Shown: positions 1 through 8,332 of the stretch, in pieces
Layout: every line of letters begins with the position of its first letter
How positions within the stretch are numbered: position 1 is the first letter of the stretch
Source of the DNA: Myxococcales bacterium UBA1203
GTDB taxonomy: Bacteria; Myxococcota; Myxococcia; Myxococcales; UBA5297
Assembly: GCA_002309695.1 (NCBI GenBank)
Contig: DBXV01000008.1
Coordinates: 109,843-173,842, forward strand
Direction: 5' to 3'
DNA: 64,000 nucleotides
The notes under the pieces: model-generated
What the model was told of the DNA's origin: nothing
The model's database searches: none
Seen by the model: only the letters and a program-made list of their open reading frames with translations
Made by a program: the position numbers and the translations under genes

Positions 1-2
1 TC

Positions 3-623
3 GGGAACATGCCCCCGTTCCACGCGAACGGCGCCATCAGCTACTTCTGGATTGTGTGCGGCTTCTCCACGCTGTGCAGCACGCTGTGGGGGACGCTCAC
101 ATACCGCTTCGTCGGCACTGACCAGGAGACGTTGAACAAATTGGCGGAGATGAAGAGCTCGCTGGCGGCCATTCAGGACAAGATGCCGACGCTTCATCAG
201 CTGCTGACGCCGTTCGTGAATTTCGTGGAGTCGGGCACCTTCAGCCCGGCCATTCTGGTGGCTCAGCTCATTCCCGCTGTGCTGTTTCCGCCCATTACCC
301 TTCTGCTGATGGCCGGCCTGTTCCATCTGTGCGGCAAGCTGACGGGCGCGGCCCGGCGGGGATTCAGCGCCACGCTTCGGGCCTACGCCTATTCGTCGGC
401 AGCGCTTCTGGTGGCCGTCATCCCCGTGTTCGGCAGCAACCTGTCCAGCCTCGCCCACGCCGTCCTTTTCATCGTCGGCCTGACGAAGATTCACAGAACG
501 ACCTACGGCAAGAGCGTGCTGACCTACCTGATGCCCATCTTCCTGGCCTGCTGCTGCGGTCTGCTCTTGGCGGTTGGACTCGTCCCCTTGATGATGCGTG
601 GACTTGCGAAGTCATTTCCATGA
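3..623 (+). CDS. Yip1-family integral membrane protein, 5'-truncated
   Basis: The frame is open to the left edge, so the N-terminus probably lies outside the window; the first ATG is at 9. The visible 204 residues hold about four to five hydrophobic segments (near residues 12-32, 78-105, 120-142 and 170-198 from that ATG). The layout of a small-residue helix hairpin, then an aromatic Ala/Tyr-rich helix, then a Leu-rich tail is that of bacterial Yip1-domain proteins, whose N-terminal region usually starts a little earlier. The function of bacterial Yip1 proteins is not settled. A strong hairpin terminator follows 38 bases after the stop, so this ends a transcription unit. The assignment rests on overall look, not on a diagnostic motif. 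Confidence 0.6.
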   Translation, partial: GNMPPFHANGAISYFWIVCGFSTLCSTLWGTLTYRFVGTDQETLNKLAEMKSSLAAIQDKMPTLHQLLTPFVNFVESGTFSPAILVAQLIPAVLFPPITLLLMAGLFHLCGKLTGAARRGFSATLRAYAYSSAALLVAVIPVFGSNLSSLAHAVLFIVGLTKIHRTTYGKSVLTYLMPIFLACCCGLLLAVGLVPLMMRGLAKSFP

Positions 624-660
624 CGCTCCGAGCACTTTGGTCCAGCTCAGATTCACCACT

Positions 661-688
661 GGCCGCCGAACTTTCGGCGGCCTTTTTT
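661..688 (+). terminator. Intrinsic terminator after the Yip1-like gene
   Basis: A perfect stem GGCCGCC / GGCGGCC with a short loop is followed by TTTTTT. It lies between the stop at 623 and the next start at 702. Confidence 0.85.
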
Positions 689-701
689 CTTTTCAGCCGC
701 G

Positions 702-2879
702 ATGACGATTCACGAACCCTCGATGCCGCCGCGCTCACTGCCTCGCCTGTCGGGATTCCCGTTCAGCTTCTTTCTCTTTCTGGCCTTCGAGATTGCCGCC
801 TCCCGCGCCGCCCTCTGGAGCATGGCGAAGGAGTTTGGAGAAGCGCCGGGCCTGACGCCCATCACGGGCATCACCTACGACATCGTCGCGCTGGGACTGC
901 TGGGCGCCTGCCGTCTGCTCCTGGAACTGATTCCCTGGCGCGCTGTCCGTGCTGCCGCTTCGGCGATTCTGGGCCTCTTCGCCGTGGTGCTGCCCATCGC
1001 CAACCATCTCTATGTCCGCTTCTTTCGCGTGGCGCTGGAGCCTGCCGCAGCCGGGCGCGCCGGCGCTCTGGATGAAATCAGCGGCCTGGTGCTGGGCGCG
1101 GTGACGTGGCCGATGGCGGTGTTCATGGCCGTCATTCCCCTGTGCCTCCTGCTCTGGGCGGTAATCCGCGGCACCAAAACCCGCATGCCTCGCCTCATTC
1201 CGGTGCTCGTGTCCGCGGGAGCGTGCGGCCTGCTGATGGCCGCGGGCGCCATTGCGGGAAATCAGTGCTGGCAGCGGGAGAGCCTGGCAGGCCGCTTTCC
1301 TCACCCCATGCACGAGAACACCTTCATTCGCTGGCTGTTCGGTGTGCCCCGGAAGTCGTCCGTGCGCATGAAGGGTGAAATTGCCCTCTCCATGAATGCC
1401 GCCCGCATTTCCCCTGAGGCGCTTCGCAGCCTGTTCCCGCTCGATGGCGACCCTGATTCCCGATTTCTGGAGGATGCAGGCACGTCCGCCCCGGTGGATT
1501 TCCCTCTCGCCAGAAAGCATGGGCTTGCGCGGCGGCGGGAGCGTCTGGCGCGCTTTGGCATCGACGCCGACCGTCTGGATGAGGGACCGCTGAACCTCGT
1601 CATCGTCACTATGGAGAGCGTCCGCGCCAGTGAGCTGAAAGCCAGCGGGCACCGGGCGCCATATCTGCCGACACTGGACCGGCTGGCGGCCGAGGGCCTC
1701 TACGCGGAGCGCGCATTCAGCACGTCGCTCCAGTCCAGCGAGGCCACCTTTGCCGTGAACTGCGGCTACTACCCGCTGAGCACGGGCCGCCCCTTCTTCG
1801 GCTTCAAGCCCAACCTTCTCCACGCGCGCTGCCTGCCGGAAATTCTGGCGGAACACGGCCGCGCGACCAGCCACTACATCGGATGCAAGTCCGACTTTGA
1901 GGGCGAAGGGGAGTTTCTGCTCAGCCACGGCATGTCCCGCATCACCGACGAGAAGTCCTTTCCCAAAGATGCAGAGCGCTTCACGTGGAAAGGGCGGGCT
2001 GTCAGCGACGGGGAGCTGTTTTCCAGAGCGGGAAAGGACGCAGTTTCGCTGCCGCAGCCGTTTTTTCTGTCGGTGACGACCATGACCTCCCACGGGCCGT
2101 TTGACCTGCCGGAAGAGGTCGCAGCGGGGCTCGATGTGGGCGGCGATTTCCACGGCGACTATCTGAAATACCGCAGGGCGCTGGCGTATCTGGACCGGGA
2201 ACTGGGGAAGTTCATCGAGGCGCTGTCTGCCCGGCCCGACTTCGGGCGCACGCTCTTCCTGATTTACGGCGACCACGGGGTGATGGACCCCTATCCCCAG
2301 GGCGTGGACGCCGAGCGCCTGGGACTGGCGACCGCCAGTGCGCCTCCCGCAGACATCGATCCAAGTGAAGAGGCCAGGTCGAAGGTGCCGGACCGGTTCA
2401 GCGTCAGATGGAATTTCGCCGCCGGGGCGCATCAGCGCGAGCTGGCCTACCGCATCCCCGTGATTCTCTGGTCGCCGGGCGGCCTGATTCCGCCGGGCCG
2501 GATTCGCGGGAATGCCGCGCAGATTGATTTTCTGCCGACGCTTCTGGACCTCCTGGGCATCGAGGCGGAGGGCACATTCCTGGGAGTCTCCATGTTCGAC
2601 ATTCCCGAGGACCGGAAAATCATCCTGGGCATGGGCGGCCCTCACGCCGTTCAGGGGGACACCCGCTGCTGGACCACTGAGCGGGAGTGCATCGACGTGG
2701 CCCCGTCATTTGACGCCGATTTGTATGGCACCTTCCGGGCGGCACCCGCCGATGCCGAAAAGTCCAAGGCGCTCCGGAAGTGGGCCCGCGAGGCGGAAGA
2801 GGGGAGTGCGATTCTCGGCCGCAGGAATCAGATTTTTCCCGCTTCGGCTCCCGTGAAGCCGCCGCAGCCCGCCAAGTGA
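702..2879 (+). CDS. LTA synthase-like membrane sulfatase-fold transferase
   Basis: A 725-residue protein with several N-terminal membrane helices (about residues 15-190) followed by a large alkaline phosphatase/sulfatase-fold domain (from about 295). Visible motifs are VTMES at the first metal site, YGDHG near 523, and a nucleophile region STSLQSSEATF (340-350). In LtaS and related phosphoglycerol or phosphoethanolamine transferases the nucleophile is Thr; here the aligned position appears to be Ser345 or Ser346. The likely role is transfer of a phospho-headgroup to an envelope glycan or lipid on the periplasmic face. The start is uncertain: ATG 702 and ATG 723 both lack a clear ribosome site. 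A bidirectional terminator follows. Confidence 0.75.
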   Translation: MTIHEPSMPPRSLPRLSGFPFSFFLFLAFEIAASRAALWSMAKEFGEAPGLTPITGITYDIVALGLLGACRLLLELIPWRAVRAAASAILGLFAVVLPIANHLYVRFFRVALEPAAAGRAGALDEISGLVLGAVTWPMAVFMAVIPLCLLLWAVIRGTKTRMPRLIPVLVSAGACGLLMAAGAIAGNQCWQRESLAGRFPHPMHENTFIRWLFGVPRKSSVRMKGEIALSMNAARISPEALRSLFPLDGDPDSRFLEDAGTSAPVDFPLARKHGLARRRERLARFGIDADRLDEGPLNLVIVTMESVRASELKASGHRAPYLPTLDRLAAEGLYAERAFSTSLQSSEATFAVNCGYYPLSTGRPFFGFKPNLLHARCLPEILAEHGRATSHYIGCKSDFEGEGEFLLSHGMSRITDEKSFPKDAERFTWKGRAVSDGELFSRAGKDAVSLPQPFFLSVTTMTSHGPFDLPEEVAAGLDVGGDFHGDYLKYRRALAYLDRELGKFIEALSARPDFGRTLFLIYGDHGVMDPYPQGVDAERLGLATASAPPADIDPSEEARSKVPDRFSVRWNFAAGAHQRELAYRIPVILWSPGGLIPPGRIRGNAAQIDFLPTLLDLLGIEAEGTFLGVSMFDIPEDRKIILGMGGPHAVQGDTRCWTTERECIDVAPSFDADLYGTFRAAPADAEKSKALRKWAREAEEGSAILGRRNQIFPASAPVKPPQPAK

Positions 2880-2891
2880 ACGCCTCAGACG

Positions 2892-2930
2892 AACAAAGCC
2901 CCGGACGCGCCGTGCGCCCGGGGCTTTGTT
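2892..2930. terminator. Bidirectional terminator between convergent genes
   Basis: AACAAAGCCCCGG pairs perfectly with CCGGGGCTTTGTT, so each strand ends its stem in a T-rich run. It serves both the LTA synthase-like gene (+) and fabH (-). Confidence 0.85.
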
Positions 2931-2980
2931 GCTGATGATGCAAGTCAGCTTTCTTCGTTTTCGGCGGGAGAGGCGGGCCT

Positions 2981-4051
2981 TTACTGGCGGTAGAGCACCG
3001 CGCCCCAGTGGAAGCCGGCGCCCAGACCGACGAAGCAGATGAGGTCGCCCTTCTTGATGAGCCCGCCTTTGACGCATTCGTTGTAGGCGATGGGCAGAGT
3101 GGCCGCCGTCGTGTTCCCGTAGCGCTGAATGTTGTTGTAGATGCGCTCGTCGGGCAGCCCCAGCGTCTTCTGGAGCATCTGGTTGATGCGCAGGTTGGCC
3201 TGGTGGGGGAGGAAGAGGGCGATGTCTTCGAGCCGGATTTTGTTGGCGTCGCACACAGCGGCGATGGCCTGCGGCATCAGGGTCACGGCCCGGCGGAAGA
3301 CGGACTTGCCGTTCATCACGGGAACGAGCTCGGCCCGCTTGAGCGCATCGATGGACATGTAGGGGCGCTGCGAGGTGCCGCCTGTGGGCACGTAGAGGTC
3401 TTCAAACGAGTCGCCGTCAGAGAAGAGCTTGGCGTCAATGAGGCCCGCGCCGTCTTCCTCGGTGGCCGTCAGCACGACCGCGCCGCCGGCGTCGCCAAAG
3501 AGGACGATGCGGTCGCGGAACTGCGTGGCCAGCACCTTTTCTTCATCGGTGGGCGGCACGTCCGAGCGGCCGAAGAGGTACTCCCAGGCGGGCGGCGCCC
3601 AGGGAAAGAGGCTGCTGTGAATCTCGGCGCCAACGAGCAGGACGTTCTTCGCCGTGCCCGACTTGATGAGCGCGTTGGCCGTCTGGAGGCCAAAGAGGAA
3701 GCCGGTGCACTGCTGCCGGATGTCGAGCGCGGGAATGCTCCGCTTCATGCCGAGCTTGCGCACCAACAGGCCGCCGCATCCGGGGAAGTAGTAGTCGGGC
3801 GTCATGGTGGCGAAGATGACGTAGTCGATGTCGTCCTTCTTCAGCCCCGCGTCGGCGATGGCCTTCTCTGCGGCGCGGACGCCCAGGTCGCTCGTCGTCG
3901 TGCCGTTCTCGGCCACGTAGCGCTGCTCGATGCCCGTCCTCTGGCGAATCCACTCGTCGGAGGTGTCCATCATTTCGCACAGTTTGGAATTGGGGACGCA
4001 GTGCTCACCGGTCGCGAAGCCGCTGCCGATGATTTTGGAATGAATCGCCAT
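2981..4051 (-). CDS. fabH: 3-oxoacyl-ACP synthase III (KAS III)
   Basis: A thiolase-fold condensing enzyme of 356 residues that starts type II fatty acid synthesis from acyl-CoA and malonyl-ACP. The catalytic triad is visible: Cys115 in QQCTGF, His283 in LPHQANLRI and Asn313 in YGNTTAAT. The start at 4051 is preceded by GAGG at good spacing; the frame stays open further upstream, but that stretch contains the leader hairpin and promoter. A longer than usual loop of about 30 residues (roughly 146-176) sits after the catalytic Cys. The gene stands alone, without other fab genes, and is convergent with the LTA synthase-like gene. It could be a specialised FabH-like enzyme and not the housekeeping one. 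Confidence 0.93.
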   Translation of the reverse strand: MAIHSKIIGSGFATGEHCVPNSKLCEMMDTSDEWIRQRTGIEQRYVAENGTTTSDLGVRAAEKAIADAGLKKDDIDYVIFATMTPDYYFPGCGGLLVRKLGMKRSIPALDIRQQCTGFLFGLQTANALIKSGTAKNVLLVGAEIHSSLFPWAPPAWEYLFGRSDVPPTDEEKVLATQFRDRIVLFGDAGGAVVLTATEEDGAGLIDAKLFSDGDSFEDLYVPTGGTSQRPYMSIDALKRAELVPVMNGKSVFRRAVTLMPQAIAAVCDANKIRLEDIALFLPHQANLRINQMLQKTLGLPDERIYNNIQRYGNTTAATLPIAYNECVKGGLIKKGDLICFVGLGAGFHWGAVLYRQ

Positions 4052-4082
4052 GGGTTCTACCTCGTGCAAATCCAGGGAATCG

Positions 4083-4114
4083 AAAAGCCCGGCGCTCACA
4101 GTGGAACGCCGGGC
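4083..4114 (-). terminator. Terminator-like hairpin in the fabH leader (possible attenuator)
   Basis: On the minus strand GCCCGGCG and CGCCGGGC pair perfectly around a 12-base loop and are followed by TTTTCG. It lies downstream of the predicted fabH promoter and only about 32 bases before the fabH start, with no other minus-strand gene upstream that it could terminate. Confidence 0.5.
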
Positions 4115-4208
4115 GTGAAAGTTTTCTCTGCGGATGCGGACCTGGCCCCGGGGCGCGTCATTCGTAAGAAGCCTGGCCTGGAGGGCCGTCCGGCAGAGAG
4201 CGTGCGCC

Positions 4209-4237
4209 GCTATGGTGGCGGCCCGGGGCTTTGTCAA
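4209..4237 (-). promoter_or_regulatory. Predicted fabH promoter
   Basis: On the minus strand TTGACA, a 17-base spacer, then CATAGC. It predicts a leader of about 150 nt. The 307-base gap 4052-4358 between fabH and the divergent gene otherwise holds only the leader hairpin. Confidence 0.55.
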
Positions 4238-4358
4238 GGCCCGAAAGGGAAGGATGAAAAGGGCATAACCATACGGAATTACAGCATTTTTTGACGCAAA
4301 ACGGCCGGTCCCGCCATGTTGACTTCACACCATCTCCGATGAATAGGCGGCGCCCACT

Positions 4359-4868
4359 GTGGAAAAGCACCCTGCCAAGAATCCCGTCAAAGCCGTCTTC
4401 AATGGCATCTACGTCGCGGTCATCGCCTTTGTGGCTTTTGTTCTCATTGCCGGTGCTGTCCGGGGCGCGCGGGCGCATCAGGGTGAGAGGCCGGAGCCTG
4501 CGGCTCCTGCTGAGGTGGACAGGGCTGCTGCCCGCGCCTGTCTGGCTGACCTCGAAAAGCTGGACGGGGAGCTGCGTGAGCGCATGGACGCTGTTTTTTC
4601 GGCCACGCCTGCCCGGCGCAGCAGTGAGACGGAGTGGGAAACCTGGTCTCCCCAGTGGCGTGCGCGGCTGCTTCAGGTGAGCGCGCGCTGCCGTCTGGAC
4701 GAAAATGACGCGCCCGAGGCGATGCCGCTGCGCGACGCCTATCAGGGACTCATCCGTGCGCATCGGCTTTACACGACGCTGACGGTGCAGTTTGCCCAGG
4801 GCATCGGCCCCACCATCGACCAGCTGAACGTGTCGATGGACAAGGCGAGGAAGGCGCTGGCCGATTAG
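4359..4868 (+). CDS. Single-pass membrane protein of unknown function
   Basis: A 169-residue protein from a GTG start. It has a short basic N-terminus, one hydrophobic helix (about 14-36) and an Ala/Glu-rich, mostly helical domain facing the periplasm by the positive-inside rule. I recognise no domain. The composition and codon use match the neighbours, so it looks like a native gene. It is followed by a 130-base gap and then the J-domain gene on the same strand. An orphan membrane-anchored helical protein is the most that can be said. Confidence 0.65.
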   Translation: MEKHPAKNPVKAVFNGIYVAVIAFVAFVLIAGAVRGARAHQGERPEPAAPAEVDRAAARACLADLEKLDGELRERMDAVFSATPARRSSETEWETWSPQWRARLLQVSARCRLDENDAPEAMPLRDAYQGLIRAHRLYTTLTVQFAQGIGPTIDQLNVSMDKARKALAD

Positions 4869-4998
4869 CGGGGCATCATCCGGCAGCTTTGCAGGCATTT
4901 TTAGACGGCTGTTCTGAACGACTTTGAAAAGCCTTTCAGAATGGCCGTTCGGCGTTTTTCAGGGCGTTTCCGAAAATCTCAAAGGAGGAGTTCACACG

Positions 4999-5904
4999 AT
5001 GGTGAAGGAGAGTTTGGAAAACACGACGGTGGTCCGCCTGGCGGGAATCGAACGTCTGGATGGACTCACGCGGGATGAGCGGGACCTGGTCAAGTCGCTG
5101 GGAACGGGGCGGACGGTCGCACAGATCATCATGCGCTCGGCGCTGCCTTCTCCCGTGGTGGTTGGCCTTCTGACGCACCTTCTGGAGCAGGGCGTTATCG
5201 TCATCGTGGAGCCGCCTCAGACGCAGTCGGCAGAGCCGGCGGTTCCTCAGGATTCCAGGTCCTGCGGCAGCCTGCTTTCGGCCGCTTCCGGCATCGATGA
5301 GGAGACGCGGCGCGGCCTGATGGCGCTGGAGCGAAATCTCAATTCCCGAGATTTGTTCGCGCTTCTGGGCGTCCCCCGGGGGGCGGACGCGGCGGCGGTC
5401 AAACAGCGCTACTACGACCTGTGCAGGACCTTTCATCCGGACCGTTTTGCCGGCCGGGTGAACGCCGAGGATGCCCGGCGCATCGAGGAGATTTTTTCTC
5501 ACCTGACGCAGGCGCAGGCGACTCTCACCGACCCGGACAGGCGGGCGCGCTATCTGGCCATGTTCCCGGAGTTTGCTCAGGCCGGTTCGGATGCAGGTGC
5601 CGCGTCAGCGGAGACTTCGGCGGGTCAGGGTGATGCCGTTCAGGGGCGCGAGACGACGCGGATGGAGACGCCTCAGAACGCGGCCAGGGAGGAGCGCCGC
5701 GAGCGGCTCCGGCGGAATCCTCTGATGATGCGCCAGCTCCAGCGGACTCAGCTGATTCGCAGCGGGCGCGAGGCGTATCTCGAAGGCAATTACATGCTGG
5801 CCTGCGTGCATCTGGAGGCCGCGGAGAAGATGGGCGTGCTCGATGCCGAAACGGCGTCTTGGCTCCAGGCTGCCCGCCAGCAGACCAATCGGCGGAAGGT
5901 GTGA
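4999..5904 (+). CDS. J-domain protein with N-terminal winged-helix-like region
   Basis: A 301-residue protein. A J domain spans about 118-185, with the HPD tripeptide at 146-148, so it should stimulate a DnaK-type Hsp70. It has no Gly/Phe region or zinc fingers and is not canonical DnaJ. Residues 15-72 form a small helical region like the winged-helix segments of myxobacterial J-domain/DUF4388 proteins. A linker and a C-terminal helical part with a TPR-like repeat (LIRSGREAYLEGNYMLACVH) follow. The start at 4999 is fixed by AAAGGAGG nine bases upstream, which beats the longer frame from 4924. The client is unknown. Confidence 0.8.
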   Translation: MVKESLENTTVVRLAGIERLDGLTRDERDLVKSLGTGRTVAQIIMRSALPSPVVVGLLTHLLEQGVIVIVEPPQTQSAEPAVPQDSRSCGSLLSAASGIDEETRRGLMALERNLNSRDLFALLGVPRGADAAAVKQRYYDLCRTFHPDRFAGRVNAEDARRIEEIFSHLTQAQATLTDPDRRARYLAMFPEFAQAGSDAGAASAETSAGQGDAVQGRETTRMETPQNAAREERRERLRRNPLMMRQLQRTQLIRSGREAYLEGNYMLACVHLEAAEKMGVLDAETASWLQAARQQTNRRKV

Positions 5905-5967
5905 GGTGTGACGCGCCGTCCGCGCCTGCCGCGGACTGTTTGAATGGGGGAAGAGGAAGGAAATGAC

Positions 5968-8118
5968 ATGAAAAGAAGTGTGGCCGCCGCTCTGGCGGCG
6001 ATGGCTCTGCCGCTGGTTCTGGCAGGTGCCGGCTGTGACGAGGACAAGGCGGCAAAGGAAAACGGTTCCGGGGAGAAGGCCGCGGCAACGACGGAAAAAG
6101 CGGAGCCTGCCAAGGCGGACGCCGATGCAGCCGACGCGGGCCAGGCATCGGACGATGCGGGGGAGAAGGCCGACGACAGCACGGCGAAGCCGTCCGGGGA
6201 GGACACGAAAGCCCGAAAGGGCGCTCAGGACCGGAGCCTGTTCAACCGCGCTGCCGTGCGCCTGAACCTGCCTCTGTATTGGACCGAAGATTTGAACGGG
6301 AATGGCATCCCCGACCCGGAGGAGCTGGCCGAGCTGATGTTTTACCCGACCAGCGGCACCTACTTTGGCAGCGACGGAAAGCCGACCGACGAGCTGGGGC
6401 CCGCCCTTGCCCGCATCGATGCCTGGATGGCCGGCCCCGTCTTTCCCCAGGGACTTTCCGCCGAGGAATTGAAGCGCCGGCAGTTGGTCGTGGACGAGCT
6501 GGATCAGGGTCAGGCGATTCTGGTGCGGAGCGATTTGAAGGCGCTCTCGAAGGCCGAGAAGGAATTCGTCAGGAAGATGCTGGATGTGGCCAGGGGTGTG
6601 GACGCCATTTACGCCATGCAGACCGGCGCCATTTCGCTGGCGGCCGACCTGCCCGCGGACGACCCTTCCAGCCGAAGTCTTTTCCGGCGCAACTGGGGCC
6701 CTAAGTGCCTGGCGCCCAAGACGGAAAAGGAACCCGCCTGCACCGCTCTGCCCTCCGGCAAAACGCTCAAGCCCGGCCTCTATCCGGAGGCCATTCAGGA
6801 CAAAGACGCTGCCTTCTGCAAAGCCATCGAGAAGGACCCGGCGCTGGCCGCTCCTTTTGTCGTGGTGCGCGAGGGGAAGGATGCCGGAACGCTGACGGCG
6901 GTCCCCTATACGGAGGCGTGGCCCAACCGCATGAAGGCCGTGGCCGCCAGCCTGCGCGCTGCCGCCGGAGCGCTGAAGGACGCGGCGGACGAGAAGCCTC
7001 TGCGGAACTATCTGGAAGCCGCGGCAAAGTCGTTCGAGACGAATGACTGGCTGCCCGCGGATGAGGCCTGGGCCGCCATGACCGGCCGCAATTCCAAGTG
7101 GTACGTCCGCGTCGGTCCTGACGAGGTCTATTGGGAGCCGTGCAGCCTCAAGGCGGGCATTCATCTGACCCTGGCGCGCATCAATCCCGAGGCCATCGCC
7201 TGGCAGGACAAGCTGACGCCCAGGAGGCAGGAGATGGAGAACGCCCTGGCCGAGATGGCGGGGGCTCCCTACGAGGCGCGGCAGGTGTCGTTCCAGCTGC
7301 CCGACTTCATCGACATCGTGGTCAACGCGGGCGACGACCGGGACGCCATGGGCGCCACCATCGGCCAGAGCCTGCCCAACTGGGGGCCTGTGGCCAACGA
7401 GGGCAGGGGGCGGACCATCGCGATGAGCAACCTCTACACGGACCCGGACAGCCTGAAGAATCGCCGGGACGGTGCCTCGTCGCTCCTCACGGAAGAGACC
7501 ATGACGGCCTACACCGATTCGGCCAATCCGGGACTGCTCTCCACCATCCTCCACGAGGCCGCGCACAACATGGGCCCGGCCCACGAATACAAAGTGGGCG
7601 GCAAGGTCGATAACGAGGTCTTCGGCGGGCCGCTCGCCTCGACAGCTGAGGAATTGAAGGCTCAGACCGCCGCGCTCTGGTTCATCGAAAAGCTCCTGAA
7701 GGACGGGCTCATCACGGAGAAGGATGCGCGGGAGGATTACGTGGACGCCATCACCTGGGCGTTCGGCCACATCTCGCGGGGCATGTTCGACGGCAGCGGG
7801 AGACCCAAGCATTACAGCCAGCTCGCGGCCATTCAGGTGGGCTTCCTCATGGACGAGGGCGCGCTGACCTTTGACCCCAAGGCGAAGGCAGCCAACGGGA
7901 CGGACAAGGGCGCGTTCACGATTCACTTCGACAAGATGCCTGCCGCTGCGGCCAAGCTGATGAAGACGGTCGCGGGCATCAAGGCCCGGGGCGACAGGGC
8001 GGCCATGGAGGATCTCGTGAAGCGCTACGTCACCGGCAAAAAGGTGCCGCAGGCGCTGATTACCGAGCGTCTGCTACGCTATCCCAAGGCCAGCTTCGTT
8101 TACAGCGTGGACCTCTAG
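5968..8118 (+). CDS. Exported lipoprotein zinc metallopeptidase, M49-like
   Basis: A 716-residue protein. The start at 5968 follows AGGAAGG. It has a signal peptide with a Cys at 23, an Ala/Asp/Glu/Lys-rich linker (24-88), a calcium-loop-like DLNGNGIPDPEE (108-119), and a catalytic HEAAH at 529-533. Glu561/Glu562 in TAEELKAQ sit about 28 residues further on, as in gluzincins. The spacing and the EELKA motif recall dipeptidyl peptidase III-like (M49) enzymes, but those carry HExxGH, while here the motif is plain HExxH. The likely role is peptide processing outside the cytoplasm. The family assignment is tentative; the metallopeptidase call is firmer. Confidence 0.7.
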   Translation: MKRSVAAALAAMALPLVLAGAGCDEDKAAKENGSGEKAAATTEKAEPAKADADAADAGQASDDAGEKADDSTAKPSGEDTKARKGAQDRSLFNRAAVRLNLPLYWTEDLNGNGIPDPEELAELMFYPTSGTYFGSDGKPTDELGPALARIDAWMAGPVFPQGLSAEELKRRQLVVDELDQGQAILVRSDLKALSKAEKEFVRKMLDVARGVDAIYAMQTGAISLAADLPADDPSSRSLFRRNWGPKCLAPKTEKEPACTALPSGKTLKPGLYPEAIQDKDAAFCKAIEKDPALAAPFVVVREGKDAGTLTAVPYTEAWPNRMKAVAASLRAAAGALKDAADEKPLRNYLEAAAKSFETNDWLPADEAWAAMTGRNSKWYVRVGPDEVYWEPCSLKAGIHLTLARINPEAIAWQDKLTPRRQEMENALAEMAGAPYEARQVSFQLPDFIDIVVNAGDDRDAMGATIGQSLPNWGPVANEGRGRTIAMSNLYTDPDSLKNRRDGASSLLTEETMTAYTDSANPGLLSTILHEAAHNMGPAHEYKVGGKVDNEVFGGPLASTAEELKAQTAALWFIEKLLKDGLITEKDAREDYVDAITWAFGHISRGMFDGSGRPKHYSQLAAIQVGFLMDEGALTFDPKAKAANGTDKGAFTIHFDKMPAAAAKLMKTVAGIKARGDRAAMEDLVKRYVTGKKVPQALITERLLRYPKASFVYSVDL

Positions 8119-8169
8119 GCGCGTGGCCATCGGCGCGCCGCCGGAGAGGCAGAGCAGGCAAAGAAAGAG

Positions 8170-8203
8170 GCGTCTTTTCCAGGTCGGAAAAGGCGCCTTT
8201 TCA
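8170..8203 (+). terminator. Intrinsic terminator after the M49-like gene
   Basis: GGCGTCTTTTCC pairs with GGAAAAGGCGCC (one mismatch) and is followed by TTTT. Confidence 0.75.
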
Positions 8204-8260
8204 TTTGGAACGCGTCTCTTTGACGGCCCCTGTCCGTGAGACAGACGCCGGAACGCCCAA

Positions 8261-8296
8261 ATAAAAAGCCCCGGTCGGACGCGCGTCCGCCGGGGC
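8261..8296 (-). terminator. Intrinsic terminator after the TPR gene
   Basis: On the minus strand GCCCCGG(CGGACGCGCGTCCGA)CCGGGGC is followed by TTTTTAT, just past the stop of the TPR gene at 8333. Confidence 0.8.
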
Positions 8297-8332
8297 ATGA
8301 GGCTGTGGAGATTGAGGACTTTGCTCTGAATT

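Noticed and set aside
5605..7926. A 773-codon open frame on the minus strand opposite the J-domain and M49-like genes
   Set aside because: Mirror frame; no ribosome site, no domain, and the plus-strand genes have catalytic motifs.
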